A stretch of 64,000 nucleotides of DNA. Source: Candidatus Neomarinimicrobiota bacterium (lineage in GTDB: Bacteria > Fidelibacterota > Fidelibacteria > Fidelibacterales > Fidelibacteraceae). The stretch covers positions 160,119 through 224,118 of the forward strand of contig JAGGVO010000041.1 of the NCBI GenBank assembly GCA_021157965.1, in the 5' to 3' direction. Position numbers and translations under genes: made by a program. Below, piece by piece: positions 17,756 through 26,274 of the stretch. The notes under the pieces are model-generated. The model searched no databases and was not told the origin of the DNA. It worked only from the letters and a program-made list of their open reading frames with translations. Position 1 is the first letter of the stretch. Every line of letters starts with the position of its first letter.

Positions 17756-18697
17756 TTATTCTCTTTTAGCAATACGCTTGATATCATCTATTTGTGCAAT
17801 GGTTTTTTTGTATCCTTCCGCGATAATTTCTTTTCCCATATCGAAATCCATGAGTCTAATGTGGCCCAGATCCGGCGCGATGAGGATATCAGGTGGATTC
17901 AGTTTGAGTCCCAGCCGGGAAATCTGCATTTCCATGATATCCAAAGACTGGCGGTAGACATCAAGAAAGCCGGGAATTTCCTCCTTTTTATCTGAAGTTC
18001 CGGGTTCAATTTTAAACCAGACCTGGAGCAGGGATTCCACCGAGGGGAAGCGGCCGGGAAATTTCTCAAAGATAGCTTTATTCAGAGCTTTATCCCGTTT
18101 TTCTTCCTGTTTGGATTTTTTTCTTTTTTCCCGACGTTGTATCAGGCAGTGATTCAGATCCACGGCGATGATCACCTCGGCGCCCATCTCTTTTACCACA
18201 TTCACAGGGACGGGATTCAGGAGTCCGCCATCCACACAAAGGTGTTTTTTTATTTCGACGGGACGGAAAATGCCCGGGATGGAGATGCTGGCACGGACGG
18301 CTTCTTTGACAGATCCTTTTGAAAAAATGATTTCCTCTCCGGTTTTCAGATCGGCTGCCACCACCCGGAGAGGGATTTTTAAATCCTCAAACTTTTGGAC
18401 TGTCATCATGTTTTCGGCCAGATTCATCACCTTTCGCCCTTCCAGGAATCCTGTAAGGCTTATGGAGAAATCCAGCAGGGACACCACCCGTTTCCAGTCC
18501 ATGTCCAGCACGGTTTGTTGAAATTCCTCTATATGGCCCGAAGCAAAAATAGCGCCTACATAAGCGCCGATACTGGTTCCTGCCACATAATCCACAGGAA
18601 TGTCATGTTCCCGAAGGGCCTGAATCACGCCGATATGGGACCATCCCCGGGAAGAACCGCTTCCCAGGGCCAGTCCGACTTTTTTCCGCCGGCTCAT
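17756..18697 (-). CDS. rssA: RssA-like patatin phospholipase
   Basis: The 313-aa protein has the patatin oxyanion motif GSGSSRGW (residues 12-19), the nucleophile Ser42 in GTSIG and the DGG aspartate (VDGGLLNP). The segment LALGSGSSRGWSHIGVI is close to the E. coli RssA start. It is predicted to be a lipid acyl hydrolase at the membrane; the physiological substrate is unknown. A C-terminal extension (about 215-313) contains a Lys/Arg-rich stretch. Its ATG overlaps the stop of the S9 peptidase gene (ATGA), so the two are translationally coupled. Confidence 0.88.
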   Translation of the reverse strand: MSRRKKVGLALGSGSSRGWSHIGVIQALREHDIPVDYVAGTSIGAYVGAIFASGHIEEFQQTVLDMDWKRVVSLLDFSISLTGFLEGRKVMNLAENMMTVQKFEDLKIPLRVVAADLKTGEEIIFSKGSVKEAVRASISIPGIFRPVEIKKHLCVDGGLLNPVPVNVVKEMGAEVIIAVDLNHCLIQRREKRKKSKQEEKRDKALNKAIFEKFPGRFPSVESLLQVWFKIEPGTSDKKEEIPGFLDVYRQSLDIMEMQISRLGLKLNPPDILIAPDLGHIRLMDFDMGKEIIAEGYKKTIAQIDDIKRIAKRE

Positions 18698-20655
18698 TCG
18701 GCAGGCTCCAGGAGAAATTTTTCGAAAAAGAGCATAAGGCTTTGAGTGTAAAAATCCCGATTATTTTTCTTGCGAAAACCGTGCCCCTCATCCTTGGCCA
18801 AAAGGTACCAGGTTTCCGTATCATTTTTTTTCACTGCACTCAGAATCTGTTCGGCTTCGCTTGCCGGAACCCGGGGGTCATTGAGTCCCTGAACGATGAA
18901 AAGAGGTGTGGAAATTTTGTACGCATTATTCACGGGCGCAATGGATTCCAGGAAAGCCCGCATGTCAGGATCCCTTTCATCCCCGTATTCCGCCCGGCGC
19001 AAATCCCGCCGGTAAGATTTCGTATTTTCCAGGAAAGTGACAAAATGGCTGATTCCAACAATATCCACACCGGCTTTCAGGCGGTCGTTATAGTGTGTCA
19101 GGCTTGCAAGGACCATATATCCGCCATAAGATCCGCCCCATACGGCCACACGGTTTTCATCCAGTTCCGGCTGTTCTGCAATCCAGTCCAGCAGGGCGCC
19201 GATGTCACAGACCGATTGTTCCCGCTTGTAGCCGTTATCCAGAAGAAGGTAGGATTTTCCATACCCGGCAGATCCCCGCACATTCGGAGCCAGAATGGAC
19301 ACGCCCATATCATTCAGGATATATTGGAAGGTGGATGAGAAGGAGGGTCTGAACTGACTTTCAGGTCCGCCGTGAATATAGATGATGACAGGTGCTTTTG
19401 CCTCATTGCTTTTGCCCTTGTAGTAAAAAGCGGGGATTTTCCGGGGCGTTCCGTCAGGCAGGGAATCGAAGGTTGTATAGTGGATGAGTTTCGGCACTAC
19501 AAAACTTTCCGTATTGAGTCCGCCCACTTCGCTGGCAGTCCACCGTGTGAGGGTGGCATTGGTCAGGCGGATGGAATAGACATCCGTGGGGTTTTGGGGT
19601 GTATTCAGGCTGATAGCCAGCTCTGTACCGTCCTTGTTAAATCGCAGACCTCCGATGATTCCATCCGGGATTTTGGGAAGATTCAGGCGTCTGCCGCTCC
19701 GGAGATTCAGGACGGATAAGCGGCTCAGACCGTCTTCATTGGTCACCAAGGCTAAAAGCATGCCATCCCGGCTGACGGTAAATCCGCTGACATCCCAGGA
19801 AGTTTTCAGCGGAAGCGGTTTGATGTTTCCGCTTGACACATCGTAACAGCGCAGGGTTTGAAATTCTGAATTTTCATCGGATGTAAAGTAAATTTTATCA
19901 CCCGGGAGAGGCCATTTGGCGCTGCCGTAGGCAATGTTTTCCGGAGACGGGTGTATTTGGGTTAACTCGCCGCTTTGCACATCCAGGATATACAGATAGG
20001 ATTCATTAATGGAGATATAATTCAGGAGGATGAGTTTATCGTTTGCGGGAGACCAGTCGAGGGGTTCCCAGTATCCTTCCAGCCGAGCTGCCATCCTGGC
20101 GTTGCTTAAATCATCCGCCGGCGCCACATATATGTCATAGTCCGTGCCATTCCGCCGGGTTCCGGGATAGGCCAGGAGCGAACCGTCGTTGGACCAGAGA
20201 GGGGTTCCGTGGCGGGCATTTCCGTCTGTAATCATGGTCACCCGGCCATCCTTCAGATTCATGGCAAAAAGCTGGTATGCTTCGTTGCCGCCCACATCCT
20301 TCATAAAAACCACAACAGGATTATTTTCGTCCGGACACACGGCAACATCTCCTACCGGTTCATCAAAAAAGGTGAGCTGGTAGCGGGTACCGCCGGGTGT
20401 GCTGACCTTATGAAGCTGGGATGTTTCACCGAAACGGGTGGAAATCAGCATACCTCCACCGGGAAGCCAGTCTTCAAAATAAGCCGAACGGACATTTTGG
20501 TACTGGTTCAGCCGGTCTTTCAGCGCTTCAGGGATCGGAGGGATATTTTCCATCACCAGATTACCCAACTCGGTTCGGTCCGCCTCAGAAACCGTTCCGC
20601 AGGCATTCAAACCGATGAAGATCACAAGAATCCAGACAGAATATTTCAGTTTCAT
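18694..20655 (-). CDS. S9-family prolyl oligopeptidase-like lipoprotein peptidase
   Basis: The 653-aa protein starts MKLKYSVWILVIFIGLNACG, a lipoprotein signal with the lipobox LNAC (Cys19). A WD40/TolB-like beta-propeller covers about residues 60-390, and an alpha/beta hydrolase with GGSYGGYM, GLNDPRV and EGHGF (the Ser, Asp, His triad) covers 400-650. It would cleave short oligopeptides in the periplasm, anchored to a membrane by lipid. The longer frame from 20871 is rejected: its first 72 residues are translated 7-bp repeats. It is in an operon with the patatin gene. Confidence 0.9.
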   Translation of the reverse strand: MKLKYSVWILVIFIGLNACGTVSEADRTELGNLVMENIPPIPEALKDRLNQYQNVRSAYFEDWLPGGGMLISTRFGETSQLHKVSTPGGTRYQLTFFDEPVGDVAVCPDENNPVVVFMKDVGGNEAYQLFAMNLKDGRVTMITDGNARHGTPLWSNDGSLLAYPGTRRNGTDYDIYVAPADDLSNARMAARLEGYWEPLDWSPANDKLILLNYISINESYLYILDVQSGELTQIHPSPENIAYGSAKWPLPGDKIYFTSDENSEFQTLRCYDVSSGNIKPLPLKTSWDVSGFTVSRDGMLLALVTNEDGLSRLSVLNLRSGRRLNLPKIPDGIIGGLRFNKDGTELAISLNTPQNPTDVYSIRLTNATLTRWTASEVGGLNTESFVVPKLIHYTTFDSLPDGTPRKIPAFYYKGKSNEAKAPVIIYIHGGPESQFRPSFSSTFQYILNDMGVSILAPNVRGSAGYGKSYLLLDNGYKREQSVCDIGALLDWIAEQPELDENRVAVWGGSYGGYMVLASLTHYNDRLKAGVDIVGISHFVTFLENTKSYRRDLRRAEYGDERDPDMRAFLESIAPVNNAYKISTPLFIVQGLNDPRVPASEAEQILSAVKKNDTETWYLLAKDEGHGFRKKNNRDFYTQSLMLFFEKFLLEPAE

Positions 20656-20738
20656 GGCAAGCCCTTTCGTTTTATTTCCAAGCGCAAAAATCAAAATAAA
20701 AAAGAATATTGAGAAGAGAAAGGGAAACAAAGTGTTAG

Positions 20739-20801
20739 TTGGCAGTCGGCAGTTGGCAGTTGACAGTCGGCAGTTGACAGTTGGCAGTTGACAGTCGGCA
20801 G
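20739..20801. repeat. Array of nine 7-bp repeats (T[T/C]G[G/A]CAG)
   Basis: Nine contiguous heptamers alternate between TTGGCAG, TTGACAG and TCGGCAG. The array abuts the family-2 core repeat at 20799-20869. The same type of heptamer, more degenerate, recurs at 21251-21280 and around 23849-24080. Confidence 0.9.
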
Positions 20802-20869
20802 TTTCCAAGTCCCGGCATCCGTTTAATCCACTCAAAAACACCAGCCGCGAAGCGGCGCTAACTTCCAGC
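20799..20869 (-). repeat. Dispersed intergenic repeat, family 2 core, copy A
   Basis: Read on the minus strand, GCTGGAAGTTAG, CTGGTGT, GTGGATTA and GGGACTTGG occur in the same order as at 23949-24025 on the plus strand. In both places a heptamer array follows the core. Together with the heptamers it fills most of the gene-free stretch 20656-21124. From 20880 to 21120 nothing else was recognised. Confidence 0.7.
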
Positions 20870-21124
20870 ATCTAAAGAATGAATGACCCTGGTTTCGTAT
20901 AATGTTCTGCACACAATCGCTGATTTGCAGCATTCAAACACTTTTGTAATCGTCTTAATCCTGTATTGTAAATTAAAATTATTAGGATATTAGAAAGTTA
21001 CGTCAACACGGCACTGAACTGATTTTGATAGTCTGTAGCCAGAAAGTGATTTTTAATTGAAAAAGCGTCTCAGATGGCGACGAAATAATATTGTAAAAAA
21101 GAGGCATATATGCTTAAGGGTGTG

Positions 21125-21199
21125 TGGGAGCTACAAGATTCGAACTTGTGACCCCCTGCTTGTAAGGCAGGTGCTCTGGACCAGCTGAGCTAAGCTCCC
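21125..21199 (-). tRNA. tRNA-Val (anticodon UAC)
   Basis: On the minus strand the sequence folds with acceptor arms GGGAGCT/AGCTCCC, a D arm (GCTC...GAGC), an anticodon stem CCTGC/GCAGG around CTTACAA, and a T arm with the invariant TTCGAAT. The loop gives anticodon TAC, which reads valine GUA codons. The discriminator base is A and CCA is not encoded. It lies between lgt and the repeat-rich spacer. Confidence 0.95.
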
Positions 21200-21250
21200 C
21201 TTGAAAAGCCAAGAATTTTACGATTAGACGTTATATTATGCAAGGGAAAA

Positions 21251-21280
21251 GTCAGTTGGCAGTCATCAGTCGATAGTCTG
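21251..21280. repeat. Short degenerate 7-bp repeat array
   Basis: About four heptamers (GTCAGTT, GGCAGTC, ATCAGTC, GATAGTC) related to the array at 20739 lie just downstream of lgt. Confidence 0.5.
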
Positions 21281-21388
21281 GACGCCGGATTATTGTATGT
21301 TTTGGGATACGCTGCCTTTCTTATACTCTTTTACTTGTATTATGTATCATTTCCCGGCATCTCCGCGCATTCTGCGGGAGGAATCAAC

Positions 21389-22180
21389 TCAGAACTTCGT
21401 CCTCTTTTTCTTCACAATCAGCACAACAATGCCTCCCACAATCATGATAAAGCACAGGAGCTGTCCCATGGTGACCCAATTGAAAAAGAGAAAACCCAGT
21501 TGTTCATCCGGTTCCCGGAAAAATTCGATGATAAAGCGCCCGACACCGTAAAAAATGAGTCCGGCAGCAAATTTTACATGTCCGGCCACCTCTTTTTTGT
21601 GAAGCCAGAAAAGAAAAAGAAAGAGAAGGAGTCCTTCAGCCAGGGCTTCATAGAGCTGAGATGGGTGGCGGGGAATACCACCCGAACCGGGGAAAATGAT
21701 AGCCCAGGGGACATCAGCCGGCCGACCCCACAACTCCCCATTGATAAAATTTCCCAGACGTCCGAAAAAGAGTCCAACCGGCGCAATGGTTGTAAACTCT
21801 CCGATCAAATCCCAGAATTCAATCCGGTGTTTCCGGGCGAACCAAATAACAAACAGGATAATGGCGATAGCTCCGCCGTGAAAGGACATCCCCCCGTGCC
21901 AGGTCATGAAGATTTCTGCGGGATTTTTCAGGTACCAGGAGAGATTGTAAAAAAGAACGTATCCCAGACGGGCACCCACCAGCAGACTGATAATGGCGCC
22001 CGTAAAGAGGGAGTCCAGTTGTTCCACCGTCATTTTCAAATTTCCCCGGCGGATGACATGCTTCATCCAATAGTAAAAACAGATAAACCCCAACACGTAC
22101 ATGAGCCCGTAATAACGGATCTCAAAACTGCCGATTTTAAAAAGATAAGGCTTTAAGTTGTGGACCCATGTCAGAATCAT
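21389..22180 (-). CDS. lgt: Prolipoprotein diacylglyceryl transferase
   Basis: The 263-aa protein has seven membrane segments, the HGG motif (WHGGMSFHGG) and the Lgt signature FGRLGNFINGELWGR with its essential Arg, Asn and Glu. It transfers diacylglycerol from phosphatidylglycerol to the lipobox cysteine of prolipoproteins at the inner membrane. It would act on the lipoproteins encoded in this window. The ATG at 22180 (MILTWVHN) has AAGGAG 6 nt upstream. A longer frame from 22303 adds an unlikely 41 residues. It reads away from the candidate origin. Confidence 0.96.
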   Translation of the reverse strand: MILTWVHNLKPYLFKIGSFEIRYYGLMYVLGFICFYYWMKHVIRRGNLKMTVEQLDSLFTGAIISLLVGARLGYVLFYNLSWYLKNPAEIFMTWHGGMSFHGGAIAIILFVIWFARKHRIEFWDLIGEFTTIAPVGLFFGRLGNFINGELWGRPADVPWAIIFPGSGGIPRHPSQLYEALAEGLLLFLFLFWLHKKEVAGHVKFAAGLIFYGVGRFIIEFFREPDEQLGFLFFNWVTMGQLLCFIMIVGGIVVLIVKKKRTKF

Positions 22181-22377
22181 GGTGAACTCCTTCCATGTTT
22201 TCGGGAATTTAAAAGATTCGGACCTGGAAAAAAAGAAAGGTGCTTGGAAATAACCCGGAAAACTTTCAATGTCCTCCCCCGCACTCATACCATCCTTCGA
22301 CACATTACAAAAAGACTGTTTGATGTAAACCGTTTATATAACGCAAAATCAGTGATATAAACAAATGCCTCTTCAGG

Positions 22378-22507
22378 TTATCCACAAGGGATGTGGATAA
22401 GTGTGGATAATAATATTTTTTTAAAATTCCGGCATTCTGCTGATTACCAGCAGGTTGCGTTATAGTAGAATTGGTATGTCTCAATGTGTGTACACAGGTT
22501 ATCCACA
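22378..22507. other. oriC: Candidate replication origin: four DnaA boxes and AT-rich tract
   Basis: Four perfect copies of the DnaA box TTATCCACA occur in 130 bp: plus strand at 22378-22386, minus at 22392-22400 and 22402-22410, plus at 22499-22507. Immediately after the third box comes an AT-rich tract (22408-22427), a plausible unwinding element. Genes to the left read mostly leftward and genes to the right mostly rightward, as expected at a bidirectional origin. No dnaA, dnaN, gidA or parAB gene is in the window, so a DnaA-titration or DnaA-controlled promoter site remains possible. Confidence 0.7.
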
Positions 22508-22591
22508 TTATGAACATTGCGTTGGAAAAGCGATCCGGACTTGCTGAAAAGCCATTCCGTCAGTAGATTTCATGAAAAAAAAGAGGAAAAT

Positions 22592-23107
22592 ATGATCAGG
22601 ACAGCATTACCGGGAGTCAGCCTCCGTTTTGCAAATTCCGGAGATTCGAAACAGATTTCAGAATTTATCAGGGAGCTGGCGGTGTATGAACGTATGAGCG
22701 GTGAGGTGCTTGCCACGGAAGAATCGGTAAAGAATACATTATTCGGAAAAAAGGTCTATGCTGAGGTGATATTTGCTGAATTGGATGGAAAAGCTGTGGG
22801 ATTTGCCCTCTTTTTTCATAACTATTCTACCTTTGTTTCCAGGCCGGGACTCTATCTTGAGGATATCTATATTTACCCGGAATACCGGGGGCGTGGTATC
22901 GGCAAGATGATGATGACTTATCTGGCAAAGCTTGCGATGGAGCGGGGCTGCGGTCGTTTTGAGTGGTCGTGCCTGAAATGGAATAAGTCTTCCCTGGATT
23001 TTTACGCCTCTTTGGGAGCCGAAACCATGAATGAGTGGGTCACCCTCAGGGTAAGTGGTGAAAAATTAAAAGATCTTGCCGGTCTTTTTAATCAGCAGGA
23101 GGATTGA
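22592..23107 (+). CDS. GNAT-family N-acetyltransferase
   Basis: The 171-aa protein has the GNAT fold. Motif A is LEDIYIYPEYRGRGIGKMMMTYL (about residues 89-111), with the Q/R-x-x-G-x-G/A acetyl-CoA loop as RGRGIG. The C-terminal WNKSSLDFYASLGAE is the usual motif B. It resembles the diamine/spermidine acetyltransferase-like branch, but the substrate cannot be fixed from sequence. The ATG at 22592 has AGAGGAAAAT upstream; an earlier TTG frame would run into the DnaA-box region. Its stop directly abuts the stop of the convergent UPF0489 gene. Confidence 0.9.
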   Translation: MIRTALPGVSLRFANSGDSKQISEFIRELAVYERMSGEVLATEESVKNTLFGKKVYAEVIFAELDGKAVGFALFFHNYSTFVSRPGLYLEDIYIYPEYRGRGIGKMMMTYLAKLAMERGCGRFEWSCLKWNKSSLDFYASLGAETMNEWVTLRVSGEKLKDLAGLFNQQED

Positions 23108-23773
23108 TTACTGCCGCCATGCCAGCACCCGGGGTAAGATAAATTCCGCCAGATGGTGTGTATCTGCCTCTGTGCCTGAATAACAATACGAGAGAGCTAT
23201 TGTAATAAGCGGTGCATTTTTTATAAGATCTTTCATTTCGTTCAAAAAGCGGAGGATTTCATCATCAGTCCACAAATTTCCCTGTCCGAAAAAGGTGGCT
23301 CGGTTAAACACATCCACATCCAGGTCCAGGGCAGTTTTTACAGGATTGATTTGGCGTAAAGCCGCAGGAATATCCGGGTGGATATATTGCCTGACATCCT
23401 TTTGGATCAGGACCTCCGGATTCAGTCCCTGCTCTGTGTTCCGCTGGTAGCAGTAAAAATGAATGCCTTTGAAAAAATTCCCCCGGACCGCCGGGCTTAT
23501 GAAGGAATCCTTTCGGATCAGGCGATCTTTTGAGATGACTTTTTTCAATGCATCCGGATTGGCGAGGAGCCTGAACAGAGAATTGTTATCGCCGGAAAAA
23601 TCATCAGCTCCATCCCAGTGATAATCCACATGAAAAAGAGTCTCCGGGAGGATATCCCTGTGTGTCGCCCAAACCCACAGCGCCCATTTATGATCATCCA
23701 TGACCCACACCCCGGGGGCAATTTCGAGGCAGGCATCGTTGTTTCCTTCTCTTGGGTAATCGGGACATTGCAT
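23108..23773 (-). CDS. UPF0489-family protein (arginase-like fold)
   Basis: The 221-aa protein has HVDYHWDG (about 47-54) and LDLDVDVFN (about 149-157). These paired Asp/His motifs match the metal-binding pattern of the UPF0489 (C5orf22-like) family, which is distantly related to arginases. No substrate is known. No clear Shine-Dalgarno sequence precedes the ATG at 23773, so the exact start is uncertain. It ends base-to-base against the GNAT gene and has no operon partner. Confidence 0.65.
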   Translation of the reverse strand: MQCPDYPREGNNDACLEIAPGVWVMDDHKWALWVWATHRDILPETLFHVDYHWDGADDFSGDNNSLFRLLANPDALKKVISKDRLIRKDSFISPAVRGNFFKGIHFYCYQRNTEQGLNPEVLIQKDVRQYIHPDIPAALRQINPVKTALDLDVDVFNRATFFGQGNLWTDDEILRFLNEMKDLIKNAPLITIALSYCYSGTEADTHHLAEFILPRVLAWRQ

Positions 23774-23848
23774 GGGGAAAGATAAAGAGAAAATGCTGAA
23801 TTTTAAATGAGCAATTGGACGGGGGCGGGAGGGGATTCAGGAGTGGGG

Positions 23849-24130
23849 AAGAAAGTAACGCGTGACGCGTGACGAGTTGACGCTTCAATTCCCCCGAACT
23901 AAAATCCGGGGCTTTCAATCCCCCAATCGAATCAATCCTTTTTTGGAAGCTGGAAGTTAGAAGTTGGCGTCGCTGCGCTCCTGGTGTGTTTGCGTGGATT
24001 AGAGGGCGTTGGGACTTGGGAACTGACGCCTGACGCCTGCCAACTTAAAAAGTAACGCGTGACGCGTGACACGTGACAAGTTGACCGATCCTGACGCTGT
24101 CGCCTGACGACTGTCGACTTCTCACTGTCA
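23849..24130. repeat. Complex degenerate 7-bp repeat region
   Basis: This intergenic stretch holds several heptamer runs: ACGCGTG copies at 23855-23870 and again at 24055-24075, ACGCCTG copies near 24023-24040, and related GACTGTC-type units near 24100-24130. The block AAAGTAACGCGTGACGCGTG occurs twice as a direct repeat, once on each side of the family-2 core. Two short hairpins with a shared CCGGACT/AGTCCGG-like theme lie at 23890 and 24135. Confidence 0.7.
23949..24025 (+). repeat. Dispersed intergenic repeat, family 2 core, copy B
   Basis: This is the plus-strand homologue of 20799-20869. Shared blocks are GCTGGAAGTTAG, CTGGTGT, GTGGATTA and GGGACTTGG. It is embedded in the heptamer region and followed by ACGCCTG units. 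Confidence 0.7.
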
Positions 24131-24253
24131 CCCCAATTTCCCGGACTGAAGTCCGTGCTTATGTCTCTCCGTTACACCTGTCCATCATCCCTCTCTCTTT
24201 TATCTCCGTTCTAAAACGTGTAAATTATATAATCACACCATCAGGGAGAGAGC

Positions 24254-24427
24254 ATGCATATTCCAAGACCCGGAAAATACGTGATTCATGACGAGGATGA
24301 AGAAAAGCGTTTTGATTTTTCAAAGTATCTAAGGCGGCGGAAACCCTCCCGATCATTCCGGGGAACGCTGATTATGCTGATTATTGTGGTGGTGGTTTAT
24401 TTTTTTCTTCAGAGTTTATTGAAATGA
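24254..24427 (+). CDS. 57-aa single-pass membrane protein upstream of FTCD
   Basis: The frame begins MHIPRPGKYVIHDEDEEKRF, has a very basic segment (YLRRRKPSRSFRG) and ends in one hydrophobic helix of about 18 residues (LIMLIIVVVVYFFLQSLL). It is probably a tail-anchored or N-in inner-membrane protein. GGGAG lies 7 nt before the ATG, and the stop is 7 nt before the FTCD start, so the two are likely cotranscribed and coupled. No family recognised. A good ribosome site and tight spacing support it. Confidence 0.65.
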   Translation: MHIPRPGKYVIHDEDEEKRFDFSKYLRRRKPSRSFRGTLIMLIIVVVVYFFLQSLLK

Positions 24428-24434
24428 GGTGACT

Positions 24435-26114
24435 ATGAAATTAGTGGAATGTGTCCCGAATTTTAGTGAGGGACGTGATAAGCAGTTGATTGATGAAATT
24501 GTCCGGGATATTGCATCGGTCGAAGGGGTCCGGGTGTTAGATACCGATCCCGGTGTGGATACAAACCGGACGGTGGTAACTTTTGTCGGAGAACCGGAGG
24601 CAGTCCTGGAGGGTGCTTTCCAGGGGATTAAATCGGCAGCCGAACGCATTGACATGCGCCATCATACCGGTGCCCATGCCCGGCTGGGGGCAACCGATGT
24701 GTGTCCCTTTGTACCCGTAACCGGAGTCACTGTGGATGAGTGCATTGATTTGGCTAAGCGTCTTGGCCGGCGGGTGGCGTCTGAACTGGGAATTCCCGTC
24801 TACCTTTATGAAAAAGCCGCGACCCGTCCCGAAAGGCAAAATCTGGCGGATATCCGGGCCGGAGAGTATGAAGGACTGGCAGAAAAACTTGAAGATCCCG
24901 AATGGGTCCCCGATTTCGGAGAAGCCGTTTTCAATGAACGGTCCGGTGCCACAGTTATTGGTGTACGGGAATTTCTTATTGCCTATAATGTAAATCTGAA
25001 CACCCGGGATCGGAAACTGGCCCATGACATTGCTCTGGATATCCGGGAAAAGGGTCGGGCAAAACGGGATGATAAGGGAAAAATCATTCGTGATTCAGAG
25101 GGAAAGATTGTCAGGGTTCCCGGATTGCTTCGGGAATGCAAGGCAGTTGGCTGGTATATGGAAGCCTTTGATTGTGCCCAGGTATCGATTAATCTGACCG
25201 ATTACCACATAACGCCTGTTCATAAGGCCTTTGAAACGGTGGCGGAAGAAGCGGCGAAGCGGGGATTGCGGGCCACCGGGTCGGAACTGGTTGGACTCAT
25301 CCCCCTGGAGGCGATTCTTCAGGCGGGAGATTATTATTTGAAGCGCCAGGGGAAATCCCCGGGATATCCTGAAAAAGAACGGGTACGTATGGCCGTACAA
25401 AGCCTGGGGCTCTCGGAACTCACTCCTTTTAATCCGGAGAAAAAAATTATTGAATATTGTGTGCAAAATAATGAAGAAGAACCCCTTTCCGGTATGAAAA
25501 TCCGTGATTTTGCCGATTTGCTGTCTATTGATACGCCTGCACCCGGTGGAGGAAGCGTGAGCGCTCTGGCCGGTGCCCTGGCGGCAGGGCTCGCATCCAT
25601 GGTGGCACATTTGACGGCAGGTAAAAAAGGATATGAGAATGTCCGGGAAAGAATGCTTGTCCTCCCGACGGAAGCACAGGAATTGAAAGACAAACTTCTT
25701 TTAGCTATTGATGAGGATACCCAAGCCTTTAATGCGGTGATGGAAGCCTATCGCCTGCCTAAAAAAAGCGATGAACAAAAGAAAGCCCGGGAAAAAGCGG
25801 TTGAAAAGGCCGTGAAACATGCTTGCCGTATTCCCCTAAAAGTCATGGAACTCTCGTACCAGGCTCTTTGCTTATGCCGTGAGGTGGAAGAAAAGGGAAA
25901 TGTAAATTCACAATCTGATGCAGCGGTGGGTGTTTTGATGGCACAGACTGCCATGAAAGGCGCCGCCCTGAATGTCCGAATCAATCTGAAAGATCTGAAA
26001 GATGCGGATTTTCAGGAAAAGATGAACCGGACAATGAAATCCCTTCTGGAAAAAATGGAAGAAGAATCAGGAACTAATTCGCAAGGGACCGGGTTTCAAG
26101 GATGTGATCCTTGA
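24435..26114 (+). CDS. ftcD: Bifunctional glutamate formimidoyltransferase / formimidoyl-THF cyclodeaminase
   Basis: The 559-aa protein has the formimidoyltransferase N-domain (VECVPNFSEGRD at residues 3-14; MRHHTGAHARLGATDVCPF) to about residue 330. A cyclodeaminase domain begins at about 355 (FADLLSIDTPAPGGGSVSAL). It transfers the formimino group of formiminoglutamate to tetrahydrofolate and then releases ammonia to give methenyl-THF, as in histidine breakdown. The ATG at 24435 with GAGG upstream is used rather than the GTG 6 nt earlier. A perfect hairpin (CAAGGAT-GTG-ATCCTTG, 26097-26113) overlaps the end. No hut genes are adjacent. Confidence 0.95.
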   Translation: MKLVECVPNFSEGRDKQLIDEIVRDIASVEGVRVLDTDPGVDTNRTVVTFVGEPEAVLEGAFQGIKSAAERIDMRHHTGAHARLGATDVCPFVPVTGVTVDECIDLAKRLGRRVASELGIPVYLYEKAATRPERQNLADIRAGEYEGLAEKLEDPEWVPDFGEAVFNERSGATVIGVREFLIAYNVNLNTRDRKLAHDIALDIREKGRAKRDDKGKIIRDSEGKIVRVPGLLRECKAVGWYMEAFDCAQVSINLTDYHITPVHKAFETVAEEAAKRGLRATGSELVGLIPLEAILQAGDYYLKRQGKSPGYPEKERVRMAVQSLGLSELTPFNPEKKIIEYCVQNNEEEPLSGMKIRDFADLLSIDTPAPGGGSVSALAGALAAGLASMVAHLTAGKKGYENVRERMLVLPTEAQELKDKLLLAIDEDTQAFNAVMEAYRLPKKSDEQKKAREKAVEKAVKHACRIPLKVMELSYQALCLCREVEEKGNVNSQSDAAVGVLMAQTAMKGAALNVRINLKDLKDADFQEKMNRTMKSLLEKMEEESGTNSQGTGFQGCDP

Positions 26115-26274
26115 ATGATTCGCCTGCTTCGCTTCCCCCGGAGTAAACCGGACAAGGCTGTATAAGCAATGGTTGTTCACTCTATAACTACAAAAAAGAT
26201 GTGGACTTAATGAGTAGCAATTCCCATTTTATAAAGTATTCTTACAATGATCATGATAAAAGAGAAAGGGTTAT

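Noticed and set aside
20656..20871. N-terminal extension of the S9 peptidase frame
   Set aside because: The 72 residues are translated 7-bp repeats (CQLP/CRLP type); the lipoprotein signal starts at 20655.
21293..22156. 287-codon plus-strand frame opposite lgt
   Set aside because: Low-complexity, Lys/Glu/His-rich product antisense to a clear lgt with all signature motifs.
22305..22591. Short coding frames in the DnaA-box region
   Set aside because: They overlap the DnaA boxes, lack ribosome sites and show no protein features; the GNAT gene starts at 22592.
23895..23930. CRISPR-like motif TTTCAATCCCCC (also near 8622)
   Set aside because: Single occurrences with no repeat-spacer periodicity and no cas genes.
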